A DNA stretch of 64,000 nt. Origin: Mycolicibacterium sp. P9-22. Its GTDB lineage: Bacteria > Actinomycetota > Actinomycetes > Mycobacteriales > Mycobacteriaceae. A program made the translations under genes and the position numbers. The DNA is taken from assembly GCF_008329585.1 (NCBI RefSeq), contig NZ_NPKP01000012.1, forward strand, positions 62,001 to 126,000. The letters run 5' to 3'. The notes beneath the pieces were generated by a model, which was not told the DNA's origin, did not search any database, and saw only the letters and a program-made list of their open reading frames with translations. Below, piece after piece: positions 8,869-16,718 of this stretch (position 1 is the first letter of the stretch; each line of letters starts with the position of its first letter).

Positions 8869-9555
8869 GTGGGTAGCTCGCACTTCGATTCGGTGTGGTT
8901 ACGCCCGGCAACGGCACCACGCAGGCCGGCGCCGCTGGACCGTGCTCGGATCATCGAGACCGCGGTCGAACTGATGGACTCCGATGGGCTGGCCGGATTG
9001 AGCATGCGCAAGCTCGCAACTCGCCTCGGCACCGCACCGATGACCCTCTACGGTCACGTGGCCACCAAGGACGACGTCCTGGAGTTCGCACTCGACGGCG
9101 TGTTCGCCGAGGCGCTCAGCGCGCGCGAGTCCACCGACGGGACGTGGCGTGAAAGGCTGCGCACCATGGCGAACGCCACGTTCGAGGCCTTGCTCCGCCA
9201 TCCCTGGGCTCCAACGCTTCTCGGTAGCAAGCCCCCGATCGGCCCAGCCGCGGTCGCCCACTTCTCTGGCATCCTGGATGCGCTGTCGGAGGCGGGACTT
9301 CGCGATGATGCACTGCCGCCCGCCCTGTCGGCGTTCTACTACTACATTCTGGGCGCCGCCGTCGCCGAAGCAGCGTGGCTGCACGCCGGGCGACCACTGG
9401 AGGACATCACCGCCGTGGACCTCGTGAATCTGCAAACACCGGGGAGCGGGGACATCTCGCCGGCCATCAGTGTCATCGGCGGTCAGGCCGGCGGAGGTTC
9501 TCGACGCCGGTTCGACGCCGGCCTCACCCTGATCCTCGACGGCCTGGACTCGTAG
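8869..9555 (+). CDS. TetR-family transcriptional regulator
   Basis: The 228-residue protein has an N-terminal TetR helix-turn-helix (ARIIETAVELMDSDGLAGLS then MRKLATRLG and MTLYGHVATKDDVLE) and a C-terminal ligand-binding domain of the TetR_C type seen in TetR-class repressors. The GTG at 8869 has AAGGAGG (8857-8863) at 5-bp spacing; an upstream ATG at 8818 would lie inside the palindromic operator and is rejected. It probably represses the divergent amine oxidase gene and itself, with an amine or an oxidation product as inducer. Neither function is shown directly. Confidence 0.85.
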   Translation: MGSSHFDSVWLRPATAPRRPAPLDRARIIETAVELMDSDGLAGLSMRKLATRLGTAPMTLYGHVATKDDVLEFALDGVFAEALSARESTDGTWRERLRTMANATFEALLRHPWAPTLLGSKPPIGPAAVAHFSGILDALSEAGLRDDALPPALSAFYYYILGAAVAEAAWLHAGRPLEDITAVDLVNLQTPGSGDISPAISVIGGQAGGGSRRRFDAGLTLILDGLDS

Positions 9556-9558
9556 GCG

Positions 9559-9579
9559 GGCCAGGCGGTTCAACTGGCC
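9559..9579. terminator. hairpin between converging tetR and gntR
   Basis: GGCCAG (9559-9564) and CTGGCC (9574-9579) form a 6-bp stem with a 9-base loop, placed exactly between the two converging stop codons. The stem is short and has no T-tract. Confidence 0.35.
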
Positions 9580-10263
9580 TCAGCGAGCTGATTCGAGCCC
9601 TGCGAGCAGCGCCTGGCGGCTGGCCCGCACATGCTCACGCATGACGCGCTCGGCGCTGTCACCGTCCTTGGCGATGATCAGGTCGAGCACATGGTGATGT
9701 TCGCGATCGGACTGCAGTGGCCTACCGGGCTGGCTCAGGGACGTGTTGACCAGCCGGGCGTACGCCAGCTGGTTCATCAGAGTCCGGTAGTGGGCTTCCA
9801 GCTTGCTGTTGTCCGCCCCGCTGATCAGCAGATTGTGGAATTCCTCGACGAGCTCCGCATAGCGGATCCTGTCGTCGGCAGCCACGGCAAGGTCGGCCAG
9901 CCGCAAGTTCTCTTCGAGCAGCTCGACCTCGCGGACCCGGCCGCGCTGGGCCAGCAGACGCGCCGCGGCGCCCTCAAGGAGTTCCTTCATCTCGAACAGT
10001 TCGGTGATCTCGCGCCGTGACGGCGTGGTGACGAAGGTGCCGACCTTGGGGCGGATCTCGACCAGCCCCTCAGTCTGCAGCTGTTTGAACGTCTCACGCA
10101 CCGGTGTGCGGCTCACGCCGAACTCCTCGGCGATGGCGATCTCGGAGATGTTGACCCCGGGCGAGATCTCCCCGGCGATGATGCGGCGGCGGATCTCGAC
10201 AATCAACCGCCCCTGAATGGAGCCGTTGCCGTTCGTCCTGCTCACCGCCGTCCCTTCAGTCAC
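9580..10263 (-). CDS. GntR-family (FCD subfamily) regulator
   Basis: The 227-residue regulator has an N-terminal winged helix (IRRRIIAGEISPG, IAIAEEFGVSRTPVRETFKQLQ, GLVEIRPKVGTFV) and a C-terminal FCD ligand-binding domain with the usual metal-binding histidines (EFHNLLI, HYRTL, HHHVLD). It is the last gene of the leftward operon BCCT, NTF2-like, flavin reductase, gntR, and starts 1 bp after the reductase stop. The inverse-identical palindromes at 12868 and 13091, in front of this operon and the divergent one, are its likely operators. It would respond to the imported substrate or an intermediate. Confidence 0.88.
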   Translation of the reverse strand: MTEGTAVSRTNGNGSIQGRLIVEIRRRIIAGEISPGVNISEIAIAEEFGVSRTPVRETFKQLQTEGLVEIRPKVGTFVTTPSRREITELFEMKELLEGAAARLLAQRGRVREVELLEENLRLADLAVAADDRIRYAELVEEFHNLLISGADNSKLEAHYRTLMNQLAYARLVNTSLSQPGRPLQSDREHHHVLDLIIAKDGDSAERVMREHVRASRQALLAGLESAR

Positions 10264-10264
10264 G

Positions 10265-10768
10265 TCATTGCAAGCCGGTGAGACTACCGCTGTCGAAGAA
10301 CTTACCTGCGCTGTAGATCATCGGGTCGCGGCCGGTGACCTCGGCGTGTACCACCCGGCACATGAAGACGGTGTGCGTGGTGGACCGCAGCCGCTCGCGG
10401 ATCTCGACCTCCATGACCGCCGAGCTGCGGGCGATCAGGGGACTGCCGAAGGGACCGGGCTCCCAGTCCATACCGGCGAACTTGTCATCGGATTTGGTTG
10501 CGAACCGGCCCACCACATCGAGCTGATCGGTGGACAGGATATTGATCGCCAGGTGCCCGGCCCGGAAGAGACAGTCGTGCGTCGAGGAGGTGTGCTGCAC
10601 GGCCACCATCACCGTCGGTGGCTCCAGTGAGATGCTGGCGAAGGCGTTGACCGCGAGCCCCCGCGGCGTGCCGTCGTCGAGCGCGGCCACCACGGTCACT
10701 CCGGTGATGAACTGCCGGTTGACCTTCTTCATCAGGTCGAGGTCCGGGCGCACCTGTGTGGTCGGCAT
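10265..10768 (-). CDS. flavin reductase (FMN-binding split barrel)
   Basis: This is a 167-residue protein of the HpaC/RutF-like flavin reductase family: FITGVTVVAALDDGTPRGLAVNAFASISLEPPTVMVAV is cut here into the recognisable elements GVTVV, AVNAF and SLEPP. Such proteins use NAD(P)H to reduce free FMN or FAD and hand it to a partner monooxygenase. A luciferase-like monooxygenase is encoded in the divergent operon (16715-17758), so the two probably form a two-component system. Its ATG overlaps the upstream stop by one base (TGATG). Confidence 0.85.
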   Translation of the reverse strand: MPTTQVRPDLDLMKKVNRQFITGVTVVAALDDGTPRGLAVNAFASISLEPPTVMVAVQHTSSTHDCLFRAGHLAINILSTDQLDVVGRFATKSDDKFAGMDWEPGPFGSPLIARSSAVMEVEIRERLRSTTHTVFMCRVVHAEVTGRDPMIYSAGKFFDSGSLTGLQ

Positions 10769-11196
10769 CAGTGGTCCTGTCCGACGGAGATGATGCCCAG
10801 TGCGGTGAGCAGCGTGCGCGGGTCCCAGGTGACGATCTCCTCGGCGATGGTGTCACCGTCGAACCTGGCGAACGTCGCTCCGCTGACCGCTACCTCGCGC
10901 TTGGTCGCCGGGACTCCCAGGAACGAATGCTCGTGGCTACCGGTGCTGTGCCACCGGACCGCGGCGCGGTCGCCCTCGATGACGATATCGTCCACGACGG
11001 TGAGCAGGTCCGGGAAGGCCGACCGGGTCGCGACGATAGAGGCCTTGAACTCGGCGAGATCCTGGCTGGACCCGGTGCTGCCGACCCGGCGGTAGTCGGG
11101 GCTCAGCAGCCCGTCGAGCGCATCGACATCGCCCCGGTCCCAGGCAGCCACCCAGGCCTGTTCGATGCGGTTGCGGCGAAAGTCGTTGTCAGACAT
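10768..11196 (-). CDS. NTF2-like/SnoaL-like protein
   Basis: This is a 142-residue single-domain alpha+beta-barrel protein: AWDRGDVDALDGLLSPDYRR near the N-terminus and a central GDRAAVRWHSTGSHEHSFLG are typical of SnoaL-like/ester cyclase folds. It may act as an isomerase, hydratase or lactone-handling enzyme on a ring-opened intermediate, but the fold alone does not define a reaction. Its start overlaps the end of the BCCT gene by 8 bp and its stop overlaps the flavin reductase start. Confidence 0.7.
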   Translation of the reverse strand: MSDNDFRRNRIEQAWVAAWDRGDVDALDGLLSPDYRRVGSTGSSQDLAEFKASIVATRSAFPDLLTVVDDIVIEGDRAAVRWHSTGSHEHSFLGVPATKREVAVSGATFARFDGDTIAEEIVTWDPRTLLTALGIISVGQDH

Positions 11197-12832
11197 TGGT
11201 CTTTCCTTCCAGTACGGAGTCGATGAACGGATGGGCGAGCAGGTCGGCCCGGGCGGCCCGGCGGTCGCCGACGAGTTCCTTCCAGAACGACACCGCCAGC
11301 CCGGCGATGATGAGCAGGAACGGCAGCGAGGCCACGATGACGGTGTTCTGCAGGGCGTTCAGACCTCCGCCCAGCATCAACACCACGGCGGTTACGCCGG
11401 TGATGACGCCCCACAGGATGAGCACCGAACGCCGAGGCGCCAGGTGGCCGTCGCTGGTCATCATCCCGAGTACGAAGGTGTTGGCATCGGCGCCGGACAC
11501 GAAGAACATGACCACCAGCAGGATCGCGATCGCCGAGGTGACACCGGCCATCGGGAAGTACTCCAGGGTGGCGAAGAAGGCGCTGTTGATATCGGCCGCG
11601 GTCTGCTTGGCGATATCGCCGCCCTCGAACATGTCGATGTGGATGGCGGTTCCGCCGAACACCGTGAACCAGGTGAAGAACACGACGCTGGGTACCACCA
11701 GTACGCCCATGATGAAGCCGCGGATGGTGCGTCCCTTGGAGATGCGAGCGAGGAAGACGCCGACGAAGGCGCCCCAGGACACCCACCAGGCGAGCATGAA
11801 GTAGGTCCACCACTGCATCCACTCCAGGTCGCCGAATGCGGTGCCCTGCAGGCTCATCCGGAAGAAGTCGGTGGCCCAGGTGCCCAGGGACTCGATGTAG
11901 AGGTTCGCGATGAACACCGTCGGCCCGGCGATGAGCATGAAGAGGAACAGGGCGATGGCCAGCACCGCGCTGCCCTGGCTGAGGAACTTGATGCCCTTGC
12001 TGACCCCGGTGACCGCCGACATGGTGAACACCGCCGTGACCGCTGCGATGATGAGGACCTGGGTGACGTTGGTGACCGGGATGCCGAACAGTGAAGCCAG
12101 TCCGTTGTTGACCTGCAGGGCGCCCAGTCCCAGCGATGTCGTGGTGCCGAAAAGCGTTGCGAATACCGCGAGTACGTCGATGAGCTTGCCGATCGGACCA
12201 TTCACCCGATCGCCGAGCAGCGGGATGAACAGTTGGCTCACCAGAGTGCGCCGTCCCTTGCGGTAGGTGGAGTAGGCGATCGCCAGGCCGAACACCGCGA
12301 AGATGGCCCAGGCGTGCAGTCCCCAGTCGAAGTAGGAGTACTGCAGCGCACGGACCGCGGCCGCGGGCGTGTTCGGTTCGGCAAGGCCGTGCGGCGGATC
12401 GGCCAGATGTGAGATCGGTTCGGCCACGCCGTAGGACACCAGGCCGATGCCCATCACCGCGCTCAGGATCATGGCCAGCCAGGTGACGGTCGCGAACTCG
12501 GGGCGGTCGCTGTCCTTGCCCAGCCGGACATCGCCGAACGGGCTGAAGGCTAGAAACACCAGGAACACCAGGATGCCGAGCGAGACCACCAAATAAAGCC
12601 AGCCGAAACTGCCGGTCACCCAGTTCAGCGACGAGTCGGTCACCTTGCCGAGGTTGTCGGTGAAGAACACCGCCCAGGCGACGAACACCGCCGAGACGCC
12701 GAGCGACGTCCAGAACACGGAGCCGAGGCGCCCGGTGGCGGCGACGGGCCGCTCGACCGCCGGCTTTCCGCCGGCGAGCTGCGCATCCGACGAGTCGGCG
12801 GCCTTCGGTTGGATGCTCAGGTTGTTGGCCAT
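11189..12832 (-). CDS. BCCT-family betaine/carnitine/choline-type transporter
   Basis: This is a 547-residue, 12-helix secondary transporter. The BCCT signature is clear: a tryptophan-rich segment (YFMLAWWVSWGAFVGVFLAR) followed by the basic ISKGRTIRGF. Members import quaternary ammonium compounds such as betaine, choline, carnitine or proline betaine, usually with Na+ or H+. AGGAG sits just upstream of the ATG at 12832. As the first gene of an operon with flavin reductase and GntR, facing a catabolic operon, it most likely imports the substrate to be degraded rather than an osmolyte. That is an inference from context. Confidence 0.92.
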   Translation of the reverse strand: MANNLSIQPKAADSSDAQLAGGKPAVERPVAATGRLGSVFWTSLGVSAVFVAWAVFFTDNLGKVTDSSLNWVTGSFGWLYLVVSLGILVFLVFLAFSPFGDVRLGKDSDRPEFATVTWLAMILSAVMGIGLVSYGVAEPISHLADPPHGLAEPNTPAAAVRALQYSYFDWGLHAWAIFAVFGLAIAYSTYRKGRRTLVSQLFIPLLGDRVNGPIGKLIDVLAVFATLFGTTTSLGLGALQVNNGLASLFGIPVTNVTQVLIIAAVTAVFTMSAVTGVSKGIKFLSQGSAVLAIALFLFMLIAGPTVFIANLYIESLGTWATDFFRMSLQGTAFGDLEWMQWWTYFMLAWWVSWGAFVGVFLARISKGRTIRGFIMGVLVVPSVVFFTWFTVFGGTAIHIDMFEGGDIAKQTAADINSAFFATLEYFPMAGVTSAIAILLVVMFFVSGADANTFVLGMMTSDGHLAPRRSVLILWGVITGVTAVVLMLGGGLNALQNTVIVASLPFLLIIAGLAVSFWKELVGDRRAARADLLAHPFIDSVLEGKTNV

Positions 12833-12867
12833 GGGGGCTCCTATCTGACCGCAGTACGGTCAGTCGC

Positions 12868-12877
12868 TTGCATACAA
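12868..12877. promoter_or_regulatory. GntR operator candidate O1
   Basis: TTGCATACAA lies 36 bp upstream of the BCCT start. Its reverse complement TTGTATGCAA recurs exactly at 13091-13100 in front of the divergent operon; the shared block extends to 14 bp (TTGCATACAACAGA). This is the form of FCD-type GntR operators. Confidence 0.65.
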
Positions 12878-13090
12878 CAGAATGTAAGTGCCATCACATA
12901 GCCGTGTCAATGGAGTCCCGTGACATATCGCAAGTTGCTTTTCCGGCGGGCCCGCTCCGACGGTCGACGGTCGCCGTCTGAACAGCATTGAACTGGGATA
13001 TCACCTCTCATCTGGGCTGCATTACTGGCAGGCGCCCCGGCTACAGGGGATTGGGCCTTGACCCGACACCCTCGTACGGTCTAGCGTCTG

Positions 13091-13100
13091 TTGTATGCAA
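13091..13100. promoter_or_regulatory. GntR operator candidate O2 overlapping the start codon
   Basis: TTGTATGCAA is the exact reverse complement of O1. The ATG at 13095 lies inside it. A TAGCGT -10-like hexamer ends at 13087, seven bases before the ATG, so bound regulator would cover the start site of a leaderless transcript. Confidence 0.6.
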
Positions 13101-13715
13101 CAGGGGCGTAACGCAATCGACATCGGCCTCCGCAAGCTGGTCGTCTACCGGGAACTGGTCGTGACCGAGGCGGGCACCCGCCCGGCGCGGCCCGCCCGGC
13201 AGGCCAGCGTCGCCGCCGTGATCGCCAACCCCTGGGTGGGTACCGGCGCGGGCCGCGATCTGTCGGCCGAGGTGGAGCGGATCGCTCCGCCGCTGGCCAA
13301 GCTGCTCACCTCGAAGCTGATCGAGACGCTGGGCGGAGTCGACGCCGTCGAGGCCTTCGGTAAGGCGGCCGTCGTCGGGACGGCGGGCGAGATCGAGCAC
13401 GGCGGAGCGCTGATCCACACCCCGTACTTTGGCAACCTCATGCGCGAATATCTCGGCGGTGAGTCGATCATCTGTTTCGCCGACGCCCGCGCCGAGGCCG
13501 GTGAAGTGCTGGTGGTCCCGCTCTGGCACAAGACCCAGGCCGCGACCCGCAGTCACTATCAGACGATCAGCACCCGCATCTCCGATGGCCCCCGCGCCGA
13601 CGAACTGGTCATCGTCGCGGCTGGATCCACCGGCCCGCGACCACATCCCCGCATCGGGGACCGCAAGACCGATCCCGCAGTTACCGTCAAGAGTCTGGAG
13701 AGCGTGCTGTCATGA
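13095..13715 (+). CDS. DUF1185 (amino acid synthesis family) protein, copy 1
   Basis: This is a 206-residue protein of the DUF1185/AA_synth family, whose biochemical role is not established. Diagnostic segments are ASVAAVIANPWVG, AFGKAAVVGTAGEIEHGGAL and SHYQTISTRISDGPRADELV. It begins the rightward catabolic operon. The ATG at 13095 sits in the operator and would suit a leaderless transcript; I see no ribosome-binding site. The next gene, overlapping by 4 bp, is a second member of the same family. The pair may form a hetero-oligomer. It is likely to process an intermediate produced by the nearby flavin-dependent monooxygenase. Confidence 0.8.
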   Translation: MQQGRNAIDIGLRKLVVYRELVVTEAGTRPARPARQASVAAVIANPWVGTGAGRDLSAEVERIAPPLAKLLTSKLIETLGGVDAVEAFGKAAVVGTAGEIEHGGALIHTPYFGNLMREYLGGESIICFADARAEAGEVLVVPLWHKTQAATRSHYQTISTRISDGPRADELVIVAAGSTGPRPHPRIGDRKTDPAVTVKSLESVLS

Positions 13716-14263
13716 AGATCCGCAAGATCGTCACCGTCGTCGAGGAGATCCGCACCGAAGGGGGTCGCGAGGTCAATCCGCCGGCACGGGTGGCCATCGT
13801 CGCTGCGGTCATCGAGAACCCCTGGGCCGGTCAAGGTTTCGTGGAGGACCTGAACCCCGGCATCGATGCGACCGCTTCCGATCTCGGTGCACTGCTCGCG
13901 CCGCAGGTGCTCGATGCGCTCGGCGAGACCGCCGAGGCGTACGGCAAGGCCGCCATCGTGGGCCTCGACGGCGAGATCGAACACGGCTCCGGACTGATCC
14001 ACACGCTGAAGTTCGGCGACCACTTCCGCAAGGCCGCCAACGCGACGACGCTGCTGCCGGCAGTCGAGAAGCGCGGACCGGCCGGTGTGCTGTTCGACAT
14101 CCCCCTCAAGCACATCACCGATGCCACCATCCGGTCTCATCACCAGACGGTCGAGGTCCGCATCGCCGACGCGCCGCACGCCGATGAGATCGTCATCGCA
14201 TTGGCCGCCGCCGCCCAGGGTCGTCCCCAACAGCGCCTCGCCCCGCTGTCCACCGAGCAGTAA
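13712..14263 (+). CDS. DUF1185 (amino acid synthesis family) protein, copy 2
   Basis: This is a 183-residue DUF1185 protein with the canonical start MKIRKIVTVVEE and conserved blocks VIENPWAGQGFVEDL, YGKAAIVGLDGEIEHGSGLIH and RSHHQTVEVRIADAPHADEI. It is the more typical of the two tandem copies and overlaps the first by ATGA. Function unknown; tandem, divergent paralogues suggest two subunits of one complex. Confidence 0.82.
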   Translation: MKIRKIVTVVEEIRTEGGREVNPPARVAIVAAVIENPWAGQGFVEDLNPGIDATASDLGALLAPQVLDALGETAEAYGKAAIVGLDGEIEHGSGLIHTLKFGDHFRKAANATTLLPAVEKRGPAGVLFDIPLKHITDATIRSHHQTVEVRIADAPHADEIVIALAAAAQGRPQQRLAPLSTEQ

Positions 14264-14277
14264 CACAGGAGATCCAG

Positions 14278-15009
14278 GTGAGGACACCGACGCTCGTCTT
14301 CCTGCACGGAGTGGGTCTCGACCACTCCGTGTGGGACCCGGTGGCCGCCCTGCTGGCCGATGATGTCCGCGTGGTCGCCCCGGACCTGCCCGGCCACGGC
14401 GCCCGCCCGCCGGTTGGTCCCGACGTGACACTGGCCGATCTCGCCGACGGCGTGGCCGCAGAGATTCCCGACGGTGCGCATCTCGTCGGTTTCTCGCTGG
14501 GTGCCATGGTGGCCCAACACCTGGCCATTCATCGCCCCGAACTCGTCGCCACCCTGACCTCGGTGAGTTCGGTGTGCCTGCGCACGCCCGCGGAACGGGC
14601 CGCGGTGCTGGAGCGGCTGCGGACCGCCGCCACCGATGTGCGGGCCAGCGCCGAAGCGTCCCTGCGCCGTTGGTATGACGGCACCGATGTGGACCCCGAG
14701 CTGATCGCTGCGACCGAACGCATCCTGCTGGCCAACGATCCCGGCAGTTTCGTCAACAGCTACCGGGTGTTCGCCACCGCCGATGCCGGTCTCGGCCCGG
14801 ATCTGGGCGGTATCAACGTTCCGGCGCTGGCCGTCACCGGTGAGTGTGATCCCGGCTCCACCCCCGAGATGACGCGCCGGCTCGCCGCCGCGATCCCGGA
14901 GTGCGAGGCGGTCGTCGTGCCCGGTGCCCGTCACATGCTCCCGGTCGAACGGCCGGCCGAACTCGTCCGAATCCTGTCCACTTTCCTTGGAAGGTATGCC
15001 CATGTCTGA
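14278..15009 (+). CDS. alpha/beta hydrolase
   Basis: This is a 243-residue alpha/beta hydrolase close to the 3-oxoadipate enol-lactonase/RutD group. It shows an oxyanion-hole region (VFLHGVGLDHSVWDPV), the nucleophile Ser73 in GFSLGAM, and a catalytic His in GARHMLPVE near the C-terminus. The GTG at 14278 follows AGGAG. It may hydrolyse an enol-lactone, ester or amide arising from ring oxidation. Its end overlaps the aldehyde dehydrogenase start by 8 bp. Confidence 0.85.
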   Translation: MRTPTLVFLHGVGLDHSVWDPVAALLADDVRVVAPDLPGHGARPPVGPDVTLADLADGVAAEIPDGAHLVGFSLGAMVAQHLAIHRPELVATLTSVSSVCLRTPAERAAVLERLRTAATDVRASAEASLRRWYDGTDVDPELIAATERILLANDPGSFVNSYRVFATADAGLGPDLGGINVPALAVTGECDPGSTPEMTRRLAAAIPECEAVVVPGARHMLPVERPAELVRILSTFLGRYAHV

Positions 15010-16489
15010 GCGGAAAACCCTGCAGCACTTCATCGATGGGAAGCCGGCCGAACCCGATTCCGGTCGGTACTTCGAAAGCACCAATCCGGCTACCCGTGAG
15101 GTGCTCTACGAGGCGGCGCGCGGCAACGCCGCGGATATCGATGCCGCCGTCGGCTCCGCCCGCAGGGCCTTCGAGGATCCGCGATGGCGCGACCTGAGCC
15201 AGACCAAGCGCGGGCACCTGCTGCGCCGCCTCGGTGACCTGGTCGCCGAGAACGCCGAGGAGCTGGCCCGATCGGAGTCGCTCGACAACGGAAAGTTGTT
15301 GCGCGAGATGCGTGGTCAGCTCGCCACCCTGCCCGAGTACTACTACTTTTACGCCGGGCTGGCGGACAAGATCAACGGGGACGTCATCCCGACATCGGAT
15401 CGCCGGGTGCTCAACTACACCACCCGGGAGCCGCTGGGCGTGGTCGGGGCCATCACCCCGTGGAACTCGCCACTGACGCTGACCACCAGCAAGCTCGCCC
15501 CCGCGCTGTGCGCGGGCAACACCGTGGTGATCAAGCCGTCGGAGTACACCTCGGCCACCGTGCTGCGGCTGGCCGAGCTCGCGATCGAGGCGGGATTCCC
15601 GCCGGGCGCAGTCAACGTGGTGACCGGCTTCGGCCTCGAGGCCGGCCAGCCGCTCGTCGATCACCCTGCGCTGGCGAAGATCTCGTTCACCGGCAGCACG
15701 GCGACCGGCTCGCGGATCGCCTCGTCGGCGGCAGGGCGGTTCATCGGATCCACCCTGGAACTCGGCGGCAAGTCGCCGAATATCGTCTTCGGCGACGCCG
15801 ATGTGGCCAACGCCGCCACCGGGGTCGTGGCGGGCATCTTCGCCGCCGCCGGGCAGACCTGTATCGCGGGCAGTCGGGTGTTCGCGCACCGCTCGGTGTA
15901 CGACGAGCTACTCGGACGCGTCACCGAGCGTGCCCGCAGTATCCGCATCGGTGATCCGCTCGACGAGTCCACCGAACTGGGCCCGCTGGCCTTCGAGGAT
16001 CAGCGCGACAAGGTCGCCTCCTATGTCGACCTCGGCCGCTCCGAGGGAGCCCGGGTACTGACCGGTGGCCGATCCACCGACGGCGGGCTCGGCGGCTACT
16101 TCTACGAGCCGACGGTCCTGGTCGATGTGCACAACGACATGCGGGTGGTGCGCGAGGAGATCTTCGGCCCGGTCGCGGCGATCATGCCGTTCGACACCGA
16201 GGACGAGGTCGTCCGGCTCGCCAACGACACCGAGTACGGTCTGGCCGCCGGGGTGTGGACCTCGAATCTGGCTCGGGCCCACCGGGTTGCGGGCCGGCTG
16301 GATGCGGGCACCATCTGGGTCAACACCTACCGGGCGATGTCCCCGATGTCGCCGCGACAGGGCTTCAAGAGCAGCGGGGCCGGCGTCGAGCACGGCACCG
16401 AGACGATGCGGGAATACACCCGGCTCAAGAGCATCTGGATCAACACCGACGAAGGCCCGGTGCCCGACCCGTTCGTGTTGCGGAGTTGA
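15002..16489 (+). CDS. NAD(P)+-dependent aldehyde dehydrogenase
   Basis: This is a 495-residue enzyme of the aldehyde dehydrogenase superfamily. The general base is Glu253 in TLELGGKSPN and the catalytic nucleophile Cys287 in GQTCIAGSR; the cofactor region reads PWNSPL with KPSEYTS further on, and EIFGPVAA closes the C-terminal part. It oxidises an aldehyde to the acid, probably a semialdehyde produced in this pathway. Two ATGs are possible; the one at 15002 has GGAAGG at 7-bp spacing, the one at 14996 only 1 bp, so 15002 is preferred. Confidence 0.92.
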   Translation: MSERKTLQHFIDGKPAEPDSGRYFESTNPATREVLYEAARGNAADIDAAVGSARRAFEDPRWRDLSQTKRGHLLRRLGDLVAENAEELARSESLDNGKLLREMRGQLATLPEYYYFYAGLADKINGDVIPTSDRRVLNYTTREPLGVVGAITPWNSPLTLTTSKLAPALCAGNTVVIKPSEYTSATVLRLAELAIEAGFPPGAVNVVTGFGLEAGQPLVDHPALAKISFTGSTATGSRIASSAAGRFIGSTLELGGKSPNIVFGDADVANAATGVVAGIFAAAGQTCIAGSRVFAHRSVYDELLGRVTERARSIRIGDPLDESTELGPLAFEDQRDKVASYVDLGRSEGARVLTGGRSTDGGLGGYFYEPTVLVDVHNDMRVVREEIFGPVAAIMPFDTEDEVVRLANDTEYGLAAGVWTSNLARAHRVAGRLDAGTIWVNTYRAMSPMSPRQGFKSSGAGVEHGTETMREYTRLKSIWINTDEGPVPDPFVLRS

Positions 16490-16490
16490 T

Positions 16491-16718
16491 ATGCCACTCG
16501 TCGAAGTGACTCTCGCCCAAGGCCGGTCCGACGACCAGGTCCGCGCCCTGATTCACGAAGTGCACGAGGCGGTGCTGCGCACCGTGAACACCAGATCCGA
16601 ACACATTCGCGTCGTCGTCCGCGAGGTACCGCGAAGCCACTGGGCCACAGGTGATCTCACCTTGTCCGAGATGGATGCCCAACAGAACACCAGTACGCAA
16701 GTCAAGGAGCAGCCATGA
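16491..16718 (+). CDS. 4-oxalocrotonate tautomerase family protein
   Basis: This is a 75-residue small tautomerase. Pro2, the catalytic base after removal of Met1, is present (MPLVEVTLAQG), and an Arg-containing VVVREVP follows. The family converts enol to keto tautomers in ring-cleavage pathways. It begins 1 bp after the dehydrogenase stop and overlaps the monooxygenase start by 4 bp. Its presence suggests that the operon yields an enol acid intermediate. Confidence 0.85.
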   Translation: MPLVEVTLAQGRSDDQVRALIHEVHEAVLRTVNTRSEHIRVVVREVPRSHWATGDLTLSEMDAQQNTSTQVKEQP

